Assembly: GCF_900100955.1 (NCBI RefSeq)
Contig: NZ_FNCC01000005.1
Coordinates: forward strand, 124,001-188,000
From: Lentzea fradiae
GTDB lineage: Bacteria > Actinomycetota > Actinomycetes > Mycobacteriales > Pseudonocardiaceae
Length of the DNA stretch: 64,000 nucleotides
Direction of reading: 5' to 3'
Below the pieces are notes generated by a model. The model was not told the origin of the DNA. It was given only the letters and a program-made list of their open reading frames with translations, and did no database searches. Of the stretch, positions 16,395 to 25,074 are shown one piece after another. A program made the position numbers and the translations under genes. Each line of letters starts with the position of its first letter. Position 1 is the stretch's first letter.

Positions 16395-17597
16395 ATGCGA
16401 GTGAGGACCGTGTTCCTGGCGCTCGGCGCGGCCATCGGCCTGGCCGCGTCATCCCTGCCGATGTCGGTCGCGGCGGTTCCCCCGCCGCAGCCCGGCTCCC
16501 TGACCAAGCACGAGATCACCGCCACCTACGTCAGCGGGCTGTCGTCCGGTGGCTTCATGGCGAACCAGCTGCACGTCGCCTACTCCGGCCTGTTCCAGGG
16601 CGCCGGCATCTTCTCCGCGGGCCCGTACGACTGCGCCCAGAACAACCTCAGCACCGCCCTCTCCGCGTGCATGGACACGGTCCTGCCGCGCAAGACCCCC
16701 GCCGAGCTGGAAGCCCTGACCCGCACCCGCGCGTCGGCCGGCACGGTCGACCCGCCGCAGAACCTCTCCGGCGACCCGGTGTGGCTCTTCCACGGCACCG
16801 CCGACCAGACCGTCAAGACCGCCGTGAACAACGACCTCGCCACCTACTACCGCGACTTCGGCGCACGAGTCGCCTACGACAACAGCAGCCCGGCGGGGCA
16901 CGCGTGGGTGAGTCCGATCGGGCCGAACAGCTGCGGCACCTCATCTTCGCCGTACATCAACAAATGCGGTACCACCGACCCCGTGCGCGACATGCTCACC
17001 CACCTGTTCGGCTCGGTGAACCCGGCCGCGTCCTCGTTGTCCGGCAAGCTCGTGCAGTTCGACCAGAACACCTACGTGCCAGGCGGCAACGCGGCGTCCG
17101 TCAGCATGGGACGCGAAGGCTTCGCTTACGTGCCAAGGAGTTGCGAGACCGGCCCGTGCAAGCTGATGGTGACCCTGCACGGGTGCTACCAGTACTACGG
17201 ACTGGTCGGCAACGCGTTGATGGACAAGGCTTTCCTCAACGAGTACGCCGACACCAACAACATGATCGTGCTCTACCCGCAGGCCACCACCCTGGCGGGC
17301 AACCCGCGCGGGTGCTGGGACTGGTGGGGCTACCAGTCGGCGCAGTACCCGCTGAAGAGCGGTCCGCAGATGACCGCCGTCGTGAACATGGTCCAAGCAC
17401 TGCGCGACGGGTCCACGCCCACTCCCGTGCCGGAGTGCGTCACGGCGTCGAACTACGCGCACACCCTCGCCGGGCGGGCGTACGCCAGCTTCGGACTGAC
17501 CTACGCTTTGGGCTCGAACCAAGCCCTGGGGCTGTGGAACACGCTGACGTCGAGCAGCCTCCGCCAGACGTCACCCGGCTACTGGGTGAAGTGCTAG
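16395..17597 (+). CDS. Secreted PHB depolymerase-type esterase
   Basis: This 400-residue protein has a Sec signal peptide (1 to ~27) and the nucleophile elbow [12 protein letters not shown] (Ser50/Ser51). Further blocks are [12 protein letters not shown] and [11 protein letters not shown] with PQATT and GCWDWWGY. These match single-domain extracellular poly(3-hydroxybutyrate) depolymerases of the Penicillium funiculosum/LpqC-like group. The family cleaves polyhydroxyalkanoate ester bonds outside the cell. ATG 16395 has GGAGG seven bases upstream. Several paired cysteines suggest disulfides. The gene is divergent from the amylase and is followed by a strong hairpin terminator. Confidence 0.88.
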   Translation: MRVRTVFLALGAAIGLAASSLPMSVAAVPPPQPGSLTKHEITATYVSGLSSGGFMANQLHVAYSGLFQGAGIFSAGPYDCAQNNLSTALSACMDTVLPRKTPAELEALTRTRASAGTVDPPQNLSGDPVWLFHGTADQTVKTAVNNDLATYYRDFGARVAYDNSSPAGHAWVSPIGPNSCGTSSSPYINKCGTTDPVRDMLTHLFGSVNPAASSLSGKLVQFDQNTYVPGGNAASVSMGREGFAYVPRSCETGPCKLMVTLHGCYQYYGLVGNALMDKAFLNEYADTNNMIVLYPQATTLAGNPRGCWDWWGYQSAQYPLKSGPQMTAVVNMVQALRDGSTPTPVPECVTASNYAHTLAGRAYASFGLTYALGSNQALGLWNTLTSSSLRQTSPGYWVKC

Positions 17598-17777
17598 TGG
17601 TGCGTCTCGCGACGTAGGGGCGGCACCGCGATCCGCCCGTCTGGCCGCGAGTCCCATCGGCAACGTCGCGAGCTGCCAAGCACTCCGCCAGAGTTTCTGT
17701 CCCTTTCCCGCCACACACCCGCCCGCGCGTCACCCACCCAGGCGGTCCCGCCTGCGCTGCGTGACGTGGCTTGGGAA

Positions 17778-17822
17778 CGCGGGGGCCCTACGTTTCCGTA
17801 CATGGGACGTAGGGCCCCCGCG
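17778..17822. terminator. Strong bidirectional hairpin
   Basis: A perfect 16-bp stem (CGCGGGGGCCCTACGT with ACGTAGGGCCCCCGCG) with a 13-base loop lies between the convergent depolymerase and cyclase-like genes. It would terminate both. The rest of 17598-17894 shows no gene. Confidence 0.75.
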
Positions 17823-17894
17823 TCCTACACGGGAAACACGAAAGAGAGTCGGGAACGGGGCGGGGCGTTACGGACAGCAGTGCTGGAAGCGTGC

Positions 17895-18620
17895 TTAGGC
17901 CGACCACTCGTTGGCGTCCGTCAGGACCGGCGGCCTCAGCGGGAACGGCCGCGGCTCCTCCACCGGGCAGAACGCGGCCTGACTGTGCACGCGGACCAAC
18001 GGCCACGCGTTCCGGTGCAGCTCGTCGTCTCCCGACGGGACGTGGACCCAGCCGCGGCAGCGGTGCGGACCCACCCTGACGAGCGGCCCCGGCAGGTAGC
18101 TGTCCTCGTCGATGCCCTGGTAACCGTGCCGCACCACGGACCGGTGGATGTGGTCGGACACGATCAGGATCAGCGGTTCCGCGATCTCGCGGAACCGCTG
18201 CTTGAGGTCGGGGGCGTCGAGCAGCCGGCACGCGACGTCGATGGACTCGCCGAAGAAGCCGTAGCCGTCGTGGTGGACCTCGCCCGCGTGCAGCACGGCC
18301 CGCAGCCGCAGGCACTCGTCGGGGAAGCTCCGGGTGTGCTCGGTCAGCAACGTCGCGAGCAGGGGGACGACGCTGGTCAGCAGCAACGTCTTGGGCACCT
18401 CGTCGACCGGGTGGACGAGCAGGAGGACGCCGTCACCCCTGTCCACGAACGGGTCTCTGTAGGCGTCGTGCACGCCGCTGATCCGCAGGCTCTGTTCGAA
18501 CATCGTGTACATCGCGCGCCGCAGAACCCCCTTCGCGGCGTTGGTCCTCGTGGTGGAGCCTTCCATGTCGATCGCGAAGATGACTCGGCTTCGCGGCGGT
18601 GTGAGAGGTGTGCCGTCCAT
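17895..18620 (-). CDS. Class III nucleotidyl cyclase-like protein
   Basis: This 241-residue protein resembles a stand-alone class III cyclase catalytic domain. AIDMEGST holds the first metal-binding Asp, DRGDGVLLL the second, and LRAVLHAGEVHHDGYGFFGESIDVACRLL covers the core (cited as LRAVLHAGEV and GESIDVACRLL). The transition-state Arg is kept in VACRLL, but the usual Asn before it is replaced by Asp, so cyclase activity is uncertain. ATG 18620 has a GGGGGG ribosome-binding site. There is no membrane or sensor domain. It is divergent from an XRE/DUF5753 regulator. It may make a cyclic nucleotide or be a degenerate, regulatory homologue. Confidence 0.72.
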   Translation of the reverse strand: MDGTPLTPPRSRVIFAIDMEGSTTRTNAAKGVLRRAMYTMFEQSLRISGVHDAYRDPFVDRGDGVLLLVHPVDEVPKTLLLTSVVPLLATLLTEHTRSFPDECLRLRAVLHAGEVHHDGYGFFGESIDVACRLLDAPDLKQRFREIAEPLILIVSDHIHRSVVRHGYQGIDEDSYLPGPLVRVGPHRCRGWVHVPSGDDELHRNAWPLVRVHSQAAFCPVEEPRPFPLRPPVLTDANEWSA

Positions 18621-18948
18621 GCCAATCCCCCCGCTGGGATCGCGGCCGCAGAGGCGCGCTGTTCGAGCGCACCTGACTTGCGCCTCAAGTCTGATCGGTG
18701 GGCCTCCCGCGCTGCAATTCCCACGGTGCATATCCCAAAGACGCCACCTGCTTGGCCTAGGGACTGGTGCCAGCGGGTGCGCACTCGTGTGGCGGTGCGT
18801 CTGTTCGGGTTCATCCGGCTGGTCTGAGCGCAGCGAGGCGTTGGGCATGTGCCACCCTGGTGGAATCGCGAGTGGTGTTGGCTCTACGATCCGCATCTTG
18901 GGAATCCCATCCGAGGAATCCCGGGAAGACCTTTGCGAGGGCGGGATC
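18621..18948. other. Gene-free divergent control region
   Basis: This 328-bp stretch separates the cyclase-like gene (minus) from the XRE regulator (plus) and must hold promoters for both. I see no convincing hairpin, palindrome or small gene in it. Confidence 0.5.
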
Positions 18949-19821
18949 ATGACCTCGGTCCAGGGACCAGTCAGGCCGCGCAAGCTGCTCGGCGCTGAGC
19001 TCCGGCGGCTGCGGGAAGAGGCGGGGCTGACGCTCGAGGACCTGGCGGAGGCCCTCATGATCTCCAAGTCGAAGCTGTCCCGGCTCGAGACCGCGCAGGG
19101 CAGCCCCGCGCTGCGCGACGTCCGCGACCTCATCCGCCACTTCGGGCTCGAGGGCTCGGTGAAGGCGGAGCAGTTCATGCGCTGGACGCGCGCCGCCAGC
19201 AAGAAGGAGTGGTGGCACAGCTACCTGCCCACCATCAAGGGCGGTCTCGACCTCCACGTCGCGATGGAGGCCGAGGCGGCTGTGATCCGGGTGTACACCA
19301 TCCCGGTGCTTCCGGTCCTGCTCCAGGTCACGGCCTACACCCGTGCCCTGTACGAACGGATGGAGCCGTGGCACAGCCCGGCGGAGCTGGAGAAGCTGCT
19401 CGAGGTGCGCCACAAGCGGCGCCTCGCGCTCGACTACCGCGACGGCATGCCCCGCCTGAAGCTGGTCGCGGTGACCCACGAGTCGAGCATCCGGCAGCTG
19501 GTGGGCAGCCCGGCGATCATGCGAGAGCAGCTCAGTCACCTGATCGAGCGCTCCACCTTGCCGAACGTGGAGCTGAGGGTGTTGCCTTTCGCGCAGACCC
19601 CGCCGTTCACGAGCACGTGCATGTGGGCCTACTTCGAGTTCGACGACTCCGAGGGAGACGTCGTCCATGTGGAGACACATGCGGGCTTCGGCTCGATCGA
19701 GACGGCCGGCCAAGTCGCCAACTACCGCGAGCACCACGACGAGCTGATGCGCAGCTCGCTCGGTCCCGACGAGACGCGGCGCCTCATCGAGTCCGTGCGG
19801 GACACGGCTTTCGCGGACTGA
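18949..19821 (+). CDS. XRE family regulator with DUF5753 domain
   Basis: This 290-residue protein has an N-terminal helix-turn-helix (LGAELRRLREEAGLTLEDLA...ISKSKLSRLE, residues ~13-50). The large DUF5753 domain follows (from ~95), with QVTAYTRALYE, RHKRRLAL and LRVLPF. This is the common actinobacterial architecture usually paired with a small DUF397 protein, but no DUF397 gene is present here. ATG 18949 is used, after GCGAGGGCGGG. A 2-oxoglutarate oxygenase gene follows after 37 bp and may be cotranscribed. The regulated target is unknown. Confidence 0.88.
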   Translation: MTSVQGPVRPRKLLGAELRRLREEAGLTLEDLAEALMISKSKLSRLETAQGSPALRDVRDLIRHFGLEGSVKAEQFMRWTRAASKKEWWHSYLPTIKGGLDLHVAMEAEAAVIRVYTIPVLPVLLQVTAYTRALYERMEPWHSPAELEKLLEVRHKRRLALDYRDGMPRLKLVAVTHESSIRQLVGSPAIMREQLSHLIERSTLPNVELRVLPFAQTPPFTSTCMWAYFEFDDSEGDVVHVETHAGFGSIETAGQVANYREHHDELMRSSLGPDETRRLIESVRDTAFAD

Positions 19822-19858
19822 CCACCACACCTACCCGCCACATGATCTGGACGCCCGC

Positions 19859-20554
19859 ATGACTCAACAGAATACCGTCGTGCCCGCCATCGACGCGGTG
19901 CGCGAGAAGCTCTCGGCCGAGGGCTTCGTCGTGACCAACGACGGACAGCTGGGAATCCCCAGGACCTTCCGCGAGGAGTTCCACCGCGGCTACTTCACCG
20001 AAGAACACCTTCGCCGCTACCCCGACGACGTCCCCGAAGACCGGCTTCGCGCGCGTGACGTGCTGCGCTACGACCGCGAGGAGGACGGGCGGATCTCCAT
20101 CCGCAGCCACCACGACATCGGTATCGAGGGACGCGGTGAGCACGCGGGCCGGCGCGAGTTCGTGCGCACCGACCTCGCCCGCGACGAGCATTTCGTGCGG
20201 TGGGTGCGAGCCGTCCTCTCCGTCATCCCGGTGCGGGAGCGGCAGACGCGCGGCACCTTCGGGGTGAACCTCTTCCGCACCAGCTCCAAGGTCGTGACCA
20301 GGCCGCATCGCGACGGCGAGCAGTTCATCGTCGTCTACGTCGTCGACAAGGCGTGCGGCGGCGGGGTGACGACGCTGCTCGACGACTCCGGCGCCATCAT
20401 CCACAAGGACGCCCTCGAGCCGGGTGACCTGATCATCTTCCGGGACTCGGACTTCCTCCACAGTGCGACCGAGCTGGAGGCCGCCGACGGCCGGCCCCGT
20501 CGTGACGCCCTGGTGTGCACCGTGAACTACCCCGGCACCTATCCCTTGGACTGA
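19859..20554 (+). CDS. 2-oxoglutarate/Fe(II)-dependent dioxygenase (amino-acid hydroxylase-like)
   Basis: This 231-residue protein shows the facial triad in RPHRDGEQF (His150, Asp152) and FLHSATEL (His201). A 2-oxoglutarate-binding Arg lies in RRDALVCTVNYP. The layout fits the 2OG-Fe_Oxy_2 family, which includes the L-isoleucine 4-hydroxylase IDO and other free-amino-acid hydroxylases. It probably hydroxylates a small amino-acid-like substrate in the cytosol using O2 and 2-oxoglutarate. It follows the XRE/DUF5753 gene by 37 bp and ends before a hairpin terminator. The substrate cannot be predicted, and no biosynthetic partner genes are adjacent. Confidence 0.78.
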   Translation: MTQQNTVVPAIDAVREKLSAEGFVVTNDGQLGIPRTFREEFHRGYFTEEHLRRYPDDVPEDRLRARDVLRYDREEDGRISIRSHHDIGIEGRGEHAGRREFVRTDLARDEHFVRWVRAVLSVIPVRERQTRGTFGVNLFRTSSKVVTRPHRDGEQFIVVYVVDKACGGGVTTLLDDSGAIIHKDALEPGDLIIFRDSDFLHSATELEAADGRPRRDALVCTVNYPGTYPLD

Positions 20555-21150
20555 CGCCGGTCGCGATTCATCGGTTCGCGATTCAACGGGTGCGGAAAAC
20601 CCGGCGAGTGCGAAACCGAGTTCACCTGAAGTTCACGAGGGCGGTCCGGCAGCGGGCCGCCCTCGTCGTGTTCGCGCGGAGCCGTGCGTGAGCGCTGCCC
20701 GGGAGACGTGATAGAACATTCCCGGGTCATCGCGCAAGATCGTGCCGGCAGTTCCGCGGCGTGGTGTCGATGATCACCAAACGAGGAATTGCCCGCTTCG
20801 CACGTTCGCTCTGCGGCCGCGACTTCGCGGTCTTTGTCAAACTGCCGGTGACGCAAAGCTACGGCCGGTCGCCGTCCGTCCCGCGCGGGTGCCCTCGCGC
20901 ACCCTGCGCAGGGGGTCGGTGCAATAGTTGCGACGTTTCCGGCCGTCGTTCGAAAAAACCGCGTGCGGCGCCGCTACCTGGGAAAGCGTGTTCCTGGGGT
21001 GCCGTGGTGGACCGCGAAGTGGGAACGGGGGTGTTGCAGAGTGCATCTGACTGAGTACTCTGCACACACCCCCTCAAGATCATCGCTGTTGATCATGCTC
21101 ATGTAGCGGTGCTATCTTTCCGTCGCCAATTCGGGTGGTCGTGGAGCGTT
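20555..21150. other. Long gene-free region with terminator and conservon promoter
   Basis: About 600 bp lie between the oxygenase and the conservon kinase. A hairpin sits near the left end. The rest has somewhat lower GC than its surroundings and short open frames with no conserved features or ribosome-binding sites, which I do not call as genes. The conservon promoter must lie here. Confidence 0.5.
20635..20666 (+). terminator. Hairpin after 2OG-dioxygenase gene
   Basis: A perfect 10-bp outer stem (ACGAGGGCGG with CCGCCCTCGT) is extended by CCG/CGG pairs around a GCAG loop, about 80 bases after the oxygenase stop. Confidence 0.65.
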
Positions 21151-23580
21151 GTGAAGCAGAAGAACGTGCCGGACACGAATTACAAGACAATTCGTTCCCG
21201 GCTCACTGGTGTCGTGGTGGTTCCCAGCATCGTCCTGTTGGTGATGTGGGCGCTGTTCTCCTCCTACACGGTCTTCGAGGGCCTGTACCTCCAGCTGGTG
21301 GCCGCCGGCGCGCGTGACGCGTCGATCCCCGCCGTCAAGTCGCTCGCGTCGTTGCAGAAGGAACGCGAGCTGACCATGACGAGCCTGAGCAAGCAGGAGA
21401 CGGGCAGCTCCGCGCTCCTGAAGCAGTACCAGGAGAGCGACGAGGACGTCTCGGCGATGAAGTCGGCGTTCGCCGAGCTTGCGTCCCAGGCGCCGCAGGA
21501 GGTCGTCGACGGGATCAACAAGCTCAACGCCCTGCTCGACCAGCTGCCGGAGCAGCGCGAGCGGATCGAGTCCGGCAACGCGCTCAAGTCCGAGGTCTAC
21601 CGGTTCTACAACAGCGTCCTCGACGCGGGCGCCTCGCTGTTCAGCACGCAGGCCCGCATCGTCCCGGACTCCGAGACGACGCAGGCCGCGCTCACCGGCT
21701 TCCAGTACTTCCTCGCCAACGACGCGATGTCGCGGTCCAGCTCCCTCGCCTCCGGCGCGATCGCGGCCGGGCGGTTCACGCCGGAGGAGCACCGCGAGTA
21801 CGTCACGCTCGTCGGCGGCTACCGGTCCTACCTCTCCTCCAGCGAGCCGAACTCGCTGCAGAACGTGCGCGACCACTACAAGGAGCTCGTCAGCAGCCCC
21901 GACTGGCAGCAGCTGGTCAACTTCGAGAACCGCCTGATCCAGAACGCGGAGCGGCCCATCGGCAACGCCGTGGCCCTCGCGGACTGGGAGGCGGCCAGCC
22001 GGGGCGTGTCGGTCGAGCTGACCACGCTGGTGCAGGAGCAGACCACCGGCGCGGTCAACATCGCGATGGCCAACGGCGAGAGCAAGTTCACCCAGGTGCT
22101 GATCGGCAGCCTGATCGCCCTCGTCGCGGTGATCATCGGGATCTTCCTGGCGGTGCGCATCTCGAGCCGCCTGGTCAACAAGGCGTTGATCGTCCGCCTG
22201 ACCAACCTGAAGAGCGACTCCCTCAAGCTCGCCCACGAGCGGCTGCCGAACATCGTCGAGCGGCTGCGCGACGGCAAGCACGTCGACGTGGCGACCGAGG
22301 TCCCGGCGCTCGACTACGGCAACGACGAGATCGGGCAGGTGGCCGACGCGTTCAACGCCGCGCAGTACACCGCCGTCGCCGCGGCCGTGAAGGAGAGCCA
22401 GACCCGTGAGGGCGTCAACCGCGTCTTCCTCGACATCGCGCGCCGCAACCAGGGCCTGGTGCACCGCCAGCTGAAGATCCTGGACAAGCTGGAGCGCGAG
22501 GAGGAGAACCCCGACCACCTCGACGCGTTCTTCCAGCTCGACCACCTCGCGACCCGTGCGCGCCGCAACGCCGAGAACCTGATCATCCTCACCGGCGAGC
22601 AGCCGGGCAGGCAGTGGCGCAAGCCGGTCCGCATGCTCGACGTGGTGCGCGCGGCGGTCGCCGAGACCGAGCAGTACGCCCGCGTGAAGGTGAACCCGGT
22701 GCCCGAGGTGGCGCTCGTCGGCGCCGCCGTCGCCGACACGATCCACCTGATCGCCGAGCTGGTCGACAACGCGACGTCGTTCTCCTCGCCGCGCTCGCAG
22801 GTCGAGGTGCACAGCAGCGAGGTGCCGCAGGGCCTCGTCATCGAGATCGAGGACCACGGCCTCGGCATCAAGGCCGAGGACCGCGAGCAGCACAACGAGA
22901 TGCTGGCCGCGCCGCCCGACTTCGAGGCGATGAGGCTGCGCGGCGAGTCCCGCCTGGGCCTGTTCGTCGTCGCCAGGCTGGCCGCCCGCCGCGGCGTCCA
23001 CGTCGAGCTGCGGGACTGCCCGTCCGGCGGCACGATCGCGCTCGTCCTGATCCCGTCGGAGCTCATCGTCGGCGGAGCCGGCACCGTGGACCAGGTCGAG
23101 GCGGCGCAGATGCCGAAGCCGACGTTCCGTCAGCAGACGCTGCAGCAGGCATCCCACCCGACGCTGCAGGGCGACCTGGCGCACGAGGACCCGTCGCGGC
23201 AGCCCACCGAGACCTTCCAGCTCGACGAGTTCTGGGCAGGCGCGGGTGTGGGAAAAGGCAACGGCGCCGTCCACCCGCGGGAACCGGAGATCAGCGGCCG
23301 TCTCGAGCTGTCGCCGGGGGACGGCCGCCCGGCAGGGGACTGGCCGGCCGACGACCCCGCGGACGGCGCTGACACGCGGCAGGACGCCAGGCCGGAGCTG
23401 CCGCGCAGGAGGCGGCAGCAGCACCTGGTGCCGCAGCTCGCGAACGACGAGCTCCGGCCGATGCCCGACCTCGGCGAGTTCGACGCCGAGGAACGGGCGG
23501 AACGCACACGCGACGGCATGTCCGCCTTCCAGCGGGGCACGCGCAGTGCCCGCCAGGCGGACGACGTCGTGGAACCGTGA
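21151..23580 (+). CDS. Conservon sensor kinase (CvnA-like; NIT sensor, HAMP, HATPase)
   Basis: This ~809-residue membrane protein has a first transmembrane helix at ~20-42 and a long extracytoplasmic helical region of the nitrate/nitrite-sensing (NIT) type at ~43-320. The second helix (VLIGSLIALVAVIIGIFLAV) and a HAMP linker follow. The histidine-kinase-like ATPase domain has LVDNATSFSSPRSQVEV (N box) and a degraded G region before LGLFVVARLAARRG. The C-terminal ~200 residues are acidic and disordered. GTG 21151 has GGAG five bases upstream; GTG 21109 is an alternative. As in streptomycete conservons it heads a four-gene cassette with roadblock, DUF742 and GTPase genes, acting like a GPCR-style membrane switch. 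Confidence 0.88.
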   Translation: MKQKNVPDTNYKTIRSRLTGVVVVPSIVLLVMWALFSSYTVFEGLYLQLVAAGARDASIPAVKSLASLQKERELTMTSLSKQETGSSALLKQYQESDEDVSAMKSAFAELASQAPQEVVDGINKLNALLDQLPEQRERIESGNALKSEVYRFYNSVLDAGASLFSTQARIVPDSETTQAALTGFQYFLANDAMSRSSSLASGAIAAGRFTPEEHREYVTLVGGYRSYLSSSEPNSLQNVRDHYKELVSSPDWQQLVNFENRLIQNAERPIGNAVALADWEAASRGVSVELTTLVQEQTTGAVNIAMANGESKFTQVLIGSLIALVAVIIGIFLAVRISSRLVNKALIVRLTNLKSDSLKLAHERLPNIVERLRDGKHVDVATEVPALDYGNDEIGQVADAFNAAQYTAVAAAVKESQTREGVNRVFLDIARRNQGLVHRQLKILDKLEREEENPDHLDAFFQLDHLATRARRNAENLIILTGEQPGRQWRKPVRMLDVVRAAVAETEQYARVKVNPVPEVALVGAAVADTIHLIAELVDNATSFSSPRSQVEVHSSEVPQGLVIEIEDHGLGIKAEDREQHNEMLAAPPDFEAMRLRGESRLGLFVVARLAARRGVHVELRDCPSGGTIALVLIPSELIVGGAGTVDQVEAAQMPKPTFRQQTLQQASHPTLQGDLAHEDPSRQPTETFQLDEFWAGAGVGKGNGAVHPREPEISGRLELSPGDGRPAGDWPADDPADGADTRQDARPELPRRRRQQHLVPQLANDELRPMPDLGEFDAEERAERTRDGMSAFQRGTRSARQADDVVEP

Positions 23581-23621
23581 TACCGATCGTGGGACGACTG
23601 AACACCGAAAGGGCTATTTCA

Positions 23622-24059
23622 GTGGACGACAAGACCGGCGGGCACCCCGAGCTCAACTGGCTGCTGGACGACCTCGTCTCCAGAGTGATCGGCGCCCGCC
23701 ACGCCGTGGTGCTCTCCGCGGACGGCCTGCTGCTCGCCCGCTCGCCCGAACTGTCGAAGGACGACTCGGACCACCTCTCGGCGATGGCGTCCGCGTTCCA
23801 GAGCCTCGCCAGGGGCACCGGGCGGCACTTCGGCGGCGGCCAGGTCCGGCAGACGATCGTGGAGATGGAACGCGCCCACCTGTTCGTCACGGCGGCGGGC
23901 CAGGGCGCCTGCCTCGCGGTGGTCGGCGACGAGGACGCGGACATGGGCATGATCGCCTACGAGATGAACATGCTCGTGAAGCGGGTGGGCAGCTACCTGT
24001 CGTCCGCGCCGAGGACGGCGGCGTCGCCGAGGCTCCCGAACGCGCTCGGCCTGTCATGA
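23622..24059 (+). CDS. Roadblock/LC7 domain protein (CvnB-like)
   Basis: This 145-residue protein has one roadblock/LC7 domain starting LNWLLDDLVSRVIGARHAVVLSADG. The family regulates small Ras-like GTPases, here the CvnD-like protein two genes downstream. GTG 23622 is preferred because GAAAGGG lies eight bases upstream; GTG 23577, which overlaps the kinase stop, is possible. Its stop overlaps the next start by ATGA (24056-24059), so translation is coupled. Confidence 0.87.
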   Translation: MDDKTGGHPELNWLLDDLVSRVIGARHAVVLSADGLLLARSPELSKDDSDHLSAMASAFQSLARGTGRHFGGGQVRQTIVEMERAHLFVTAAGQGACLAVVGDEDADMGMIAYEMNMLVKRVGSYLSSAPRTAASPRLPNALGLS

Positions 24060-24436
24060 GCCCGCACTCCGGGGACTGGTGGTACGACGAGGCGGCGGGC
24101 CCCCTGGTCCGCCCCTACGCGATGACCAGCGGTCGCACCAGGCCCAAGCCGGCGGGCGACGAGCTGACTCTCACGACCCAGGTCCGGGCGCTCCGCACGA
24201 CCTCCGACCAGGGTTCGCTCTCCGTGGAGCACCTCGAGATCGTCAAGCTGTGCCGGAAACCGCTGTCCGTGGCGGAGGTCGCCGCCTACCTCAACGCACC
24301 GCTGGTCGTGGTGAAGGTGCTGCTGAGCGACCTCATCCAGCGCGGTGACGTGATCACCCGCGACCCGTCGCGGACCGCGGTCCCGATGGACCTCAACCTA
24401 CTCCAGAAGGTGCTCGATGGTGTCCGTGCAATCTGA
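24056..24436 (+). CDS. DUF742 protein (CvnC-like)
   Basis: This 126-residue protein matches DUF742: a WWYDE...GPLVRPYAMTSGRT N-terminus, then a winged-helix-like segment (LEIVKLCRKPLSVAEVAAYL and VVKVLLSDLI) and DLNLLQKVLDG at the C-terminus. In conservons this small protein connects the kinase with the GTPase. It overlaps the roadblock gene by four bases and the GTPase gene by 20, so the cassette is co-translated. Confidence 0.87.
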   Translation: MSPHSGDWWYDEAAGPLVRPYAMTSGRTRPKPAGDELTLTTQVRALRTTSDQGSLSVEHLEIVKLCRKPLSVAEVAAYLNAPLVVVKVLLSDLIQRGDVITRDPSRTAVPMDLNLLQKVLDGVRAI

Positions 24437-25019
24437 GGGACGGCGCGAGGAGCCGCTCGTCCCCACGTCGGTCAAGATCGTCATCGCCGGCGGCTTCGGC
24501 GTGGGCAAGACGACGATGGTCGGCGCGGTCAGCGAGATCACCCCGCTGCGGACCGAGGAGCTGCTCACCGAGGCGGGCGAGGAGATCGACGACCTCGCCG
24601 GTGTCGAGGGCAAGAACACGACGACGGTGGCCCTGGACTTCGGCCGCATCACGATCAACCCGGAGCTGGTGCTCTACCTGTTCGGCACACCGGGACAGGA
24701 CCGCTTCTGGTTCATGTGGGACGAGCTGTCCCTCGGCTCCATCGGCGCCGTCGTGCTGGTGGACACCCGCAGGCTCGACGCGGGCTTCGGCGCCATCGAC
24801 TTCTTCGAGCGCAGGGGAATCCCGTTCGTCGTGGCCGTGAACTGCTTCGAGGGCAGCCACTCCTACACGGCGGAGGAGATGCGCCAGGCGCTCGACGTCT
24901 CCGAGACGGTGCCGCTGGTGCTGTGCGACGCCCGCGACCGCGAGTCGTGCAAGACCGTGCTGGCGTGCGTGATCGAGCACGCGATGCACCGGCTCGACAC
25001 CGTGGCAGCCCAAGCCTGA
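24417..25019 (+). CDS. Conservon GTP-binding protein (CvnD-like)
   Basis: This 200-residue Ras/MglA-like small GTPase has the P-loop GGFGVGKTT (~25-33), a switch region with NTTTVALDFGR, the G3 motif LFGTPGQDRF, and an NKxD-like position reading VNCF. It is the last gene of the four-gene cassette and cycles between GTP and GDP forms under control of the roadblock and DUF742 partners. Conservons regulate development and secondary metabolism in streptomycetes; the role here is inferred by analogy. No cytochrome P450 (cvnE) gene follows. Confidence 0.88.
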   Translation: MVSVQSEGRREEPLVPTSVKIVIAGGFGVGKTTMVGAVSEITPLRTEELLTEAGEEIDDLAGVEGKNTTTVALDFGRITINPELVLYLFGTPGQDRFWFMWDELSLGSIGAVVLVDTRRLDAGFGAIDFFERRGIPFVVAVNCFEGSHSYTAEEMRQALDVSETVPLVLCDARDRESCKTVLACVIEHAMHRLDTVAAQA

Positions 25020-25030
25020 CGTCTTGCGAG

Positions 25031-25066
25031 AAGAGGCCGGCCCGTCACCCGACGGGCCGGCCTCTT
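25031..25066. terminator. Bidirectional terminator between conservon and tryptophanase
   Basis: A perfect 16-bp stem (AAGAGGCCGGCCCGTC with GACGGGCCGGCCTCTT) with a 4-base loop lies 11 bp after the conservon GTPase stop and eight bp before the convergent tryptophanase stop. Confidence 0.85.
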
Positions 25067-25074
25067 CCGTTGTG

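Noticed and set aside
20761-21054. Possible 97-residue gene upstream of the conservon
   Set aside because: No ribosome-binding site, no recognisable motif, and composition typical of a spurious frame; more likely promoter DNA.
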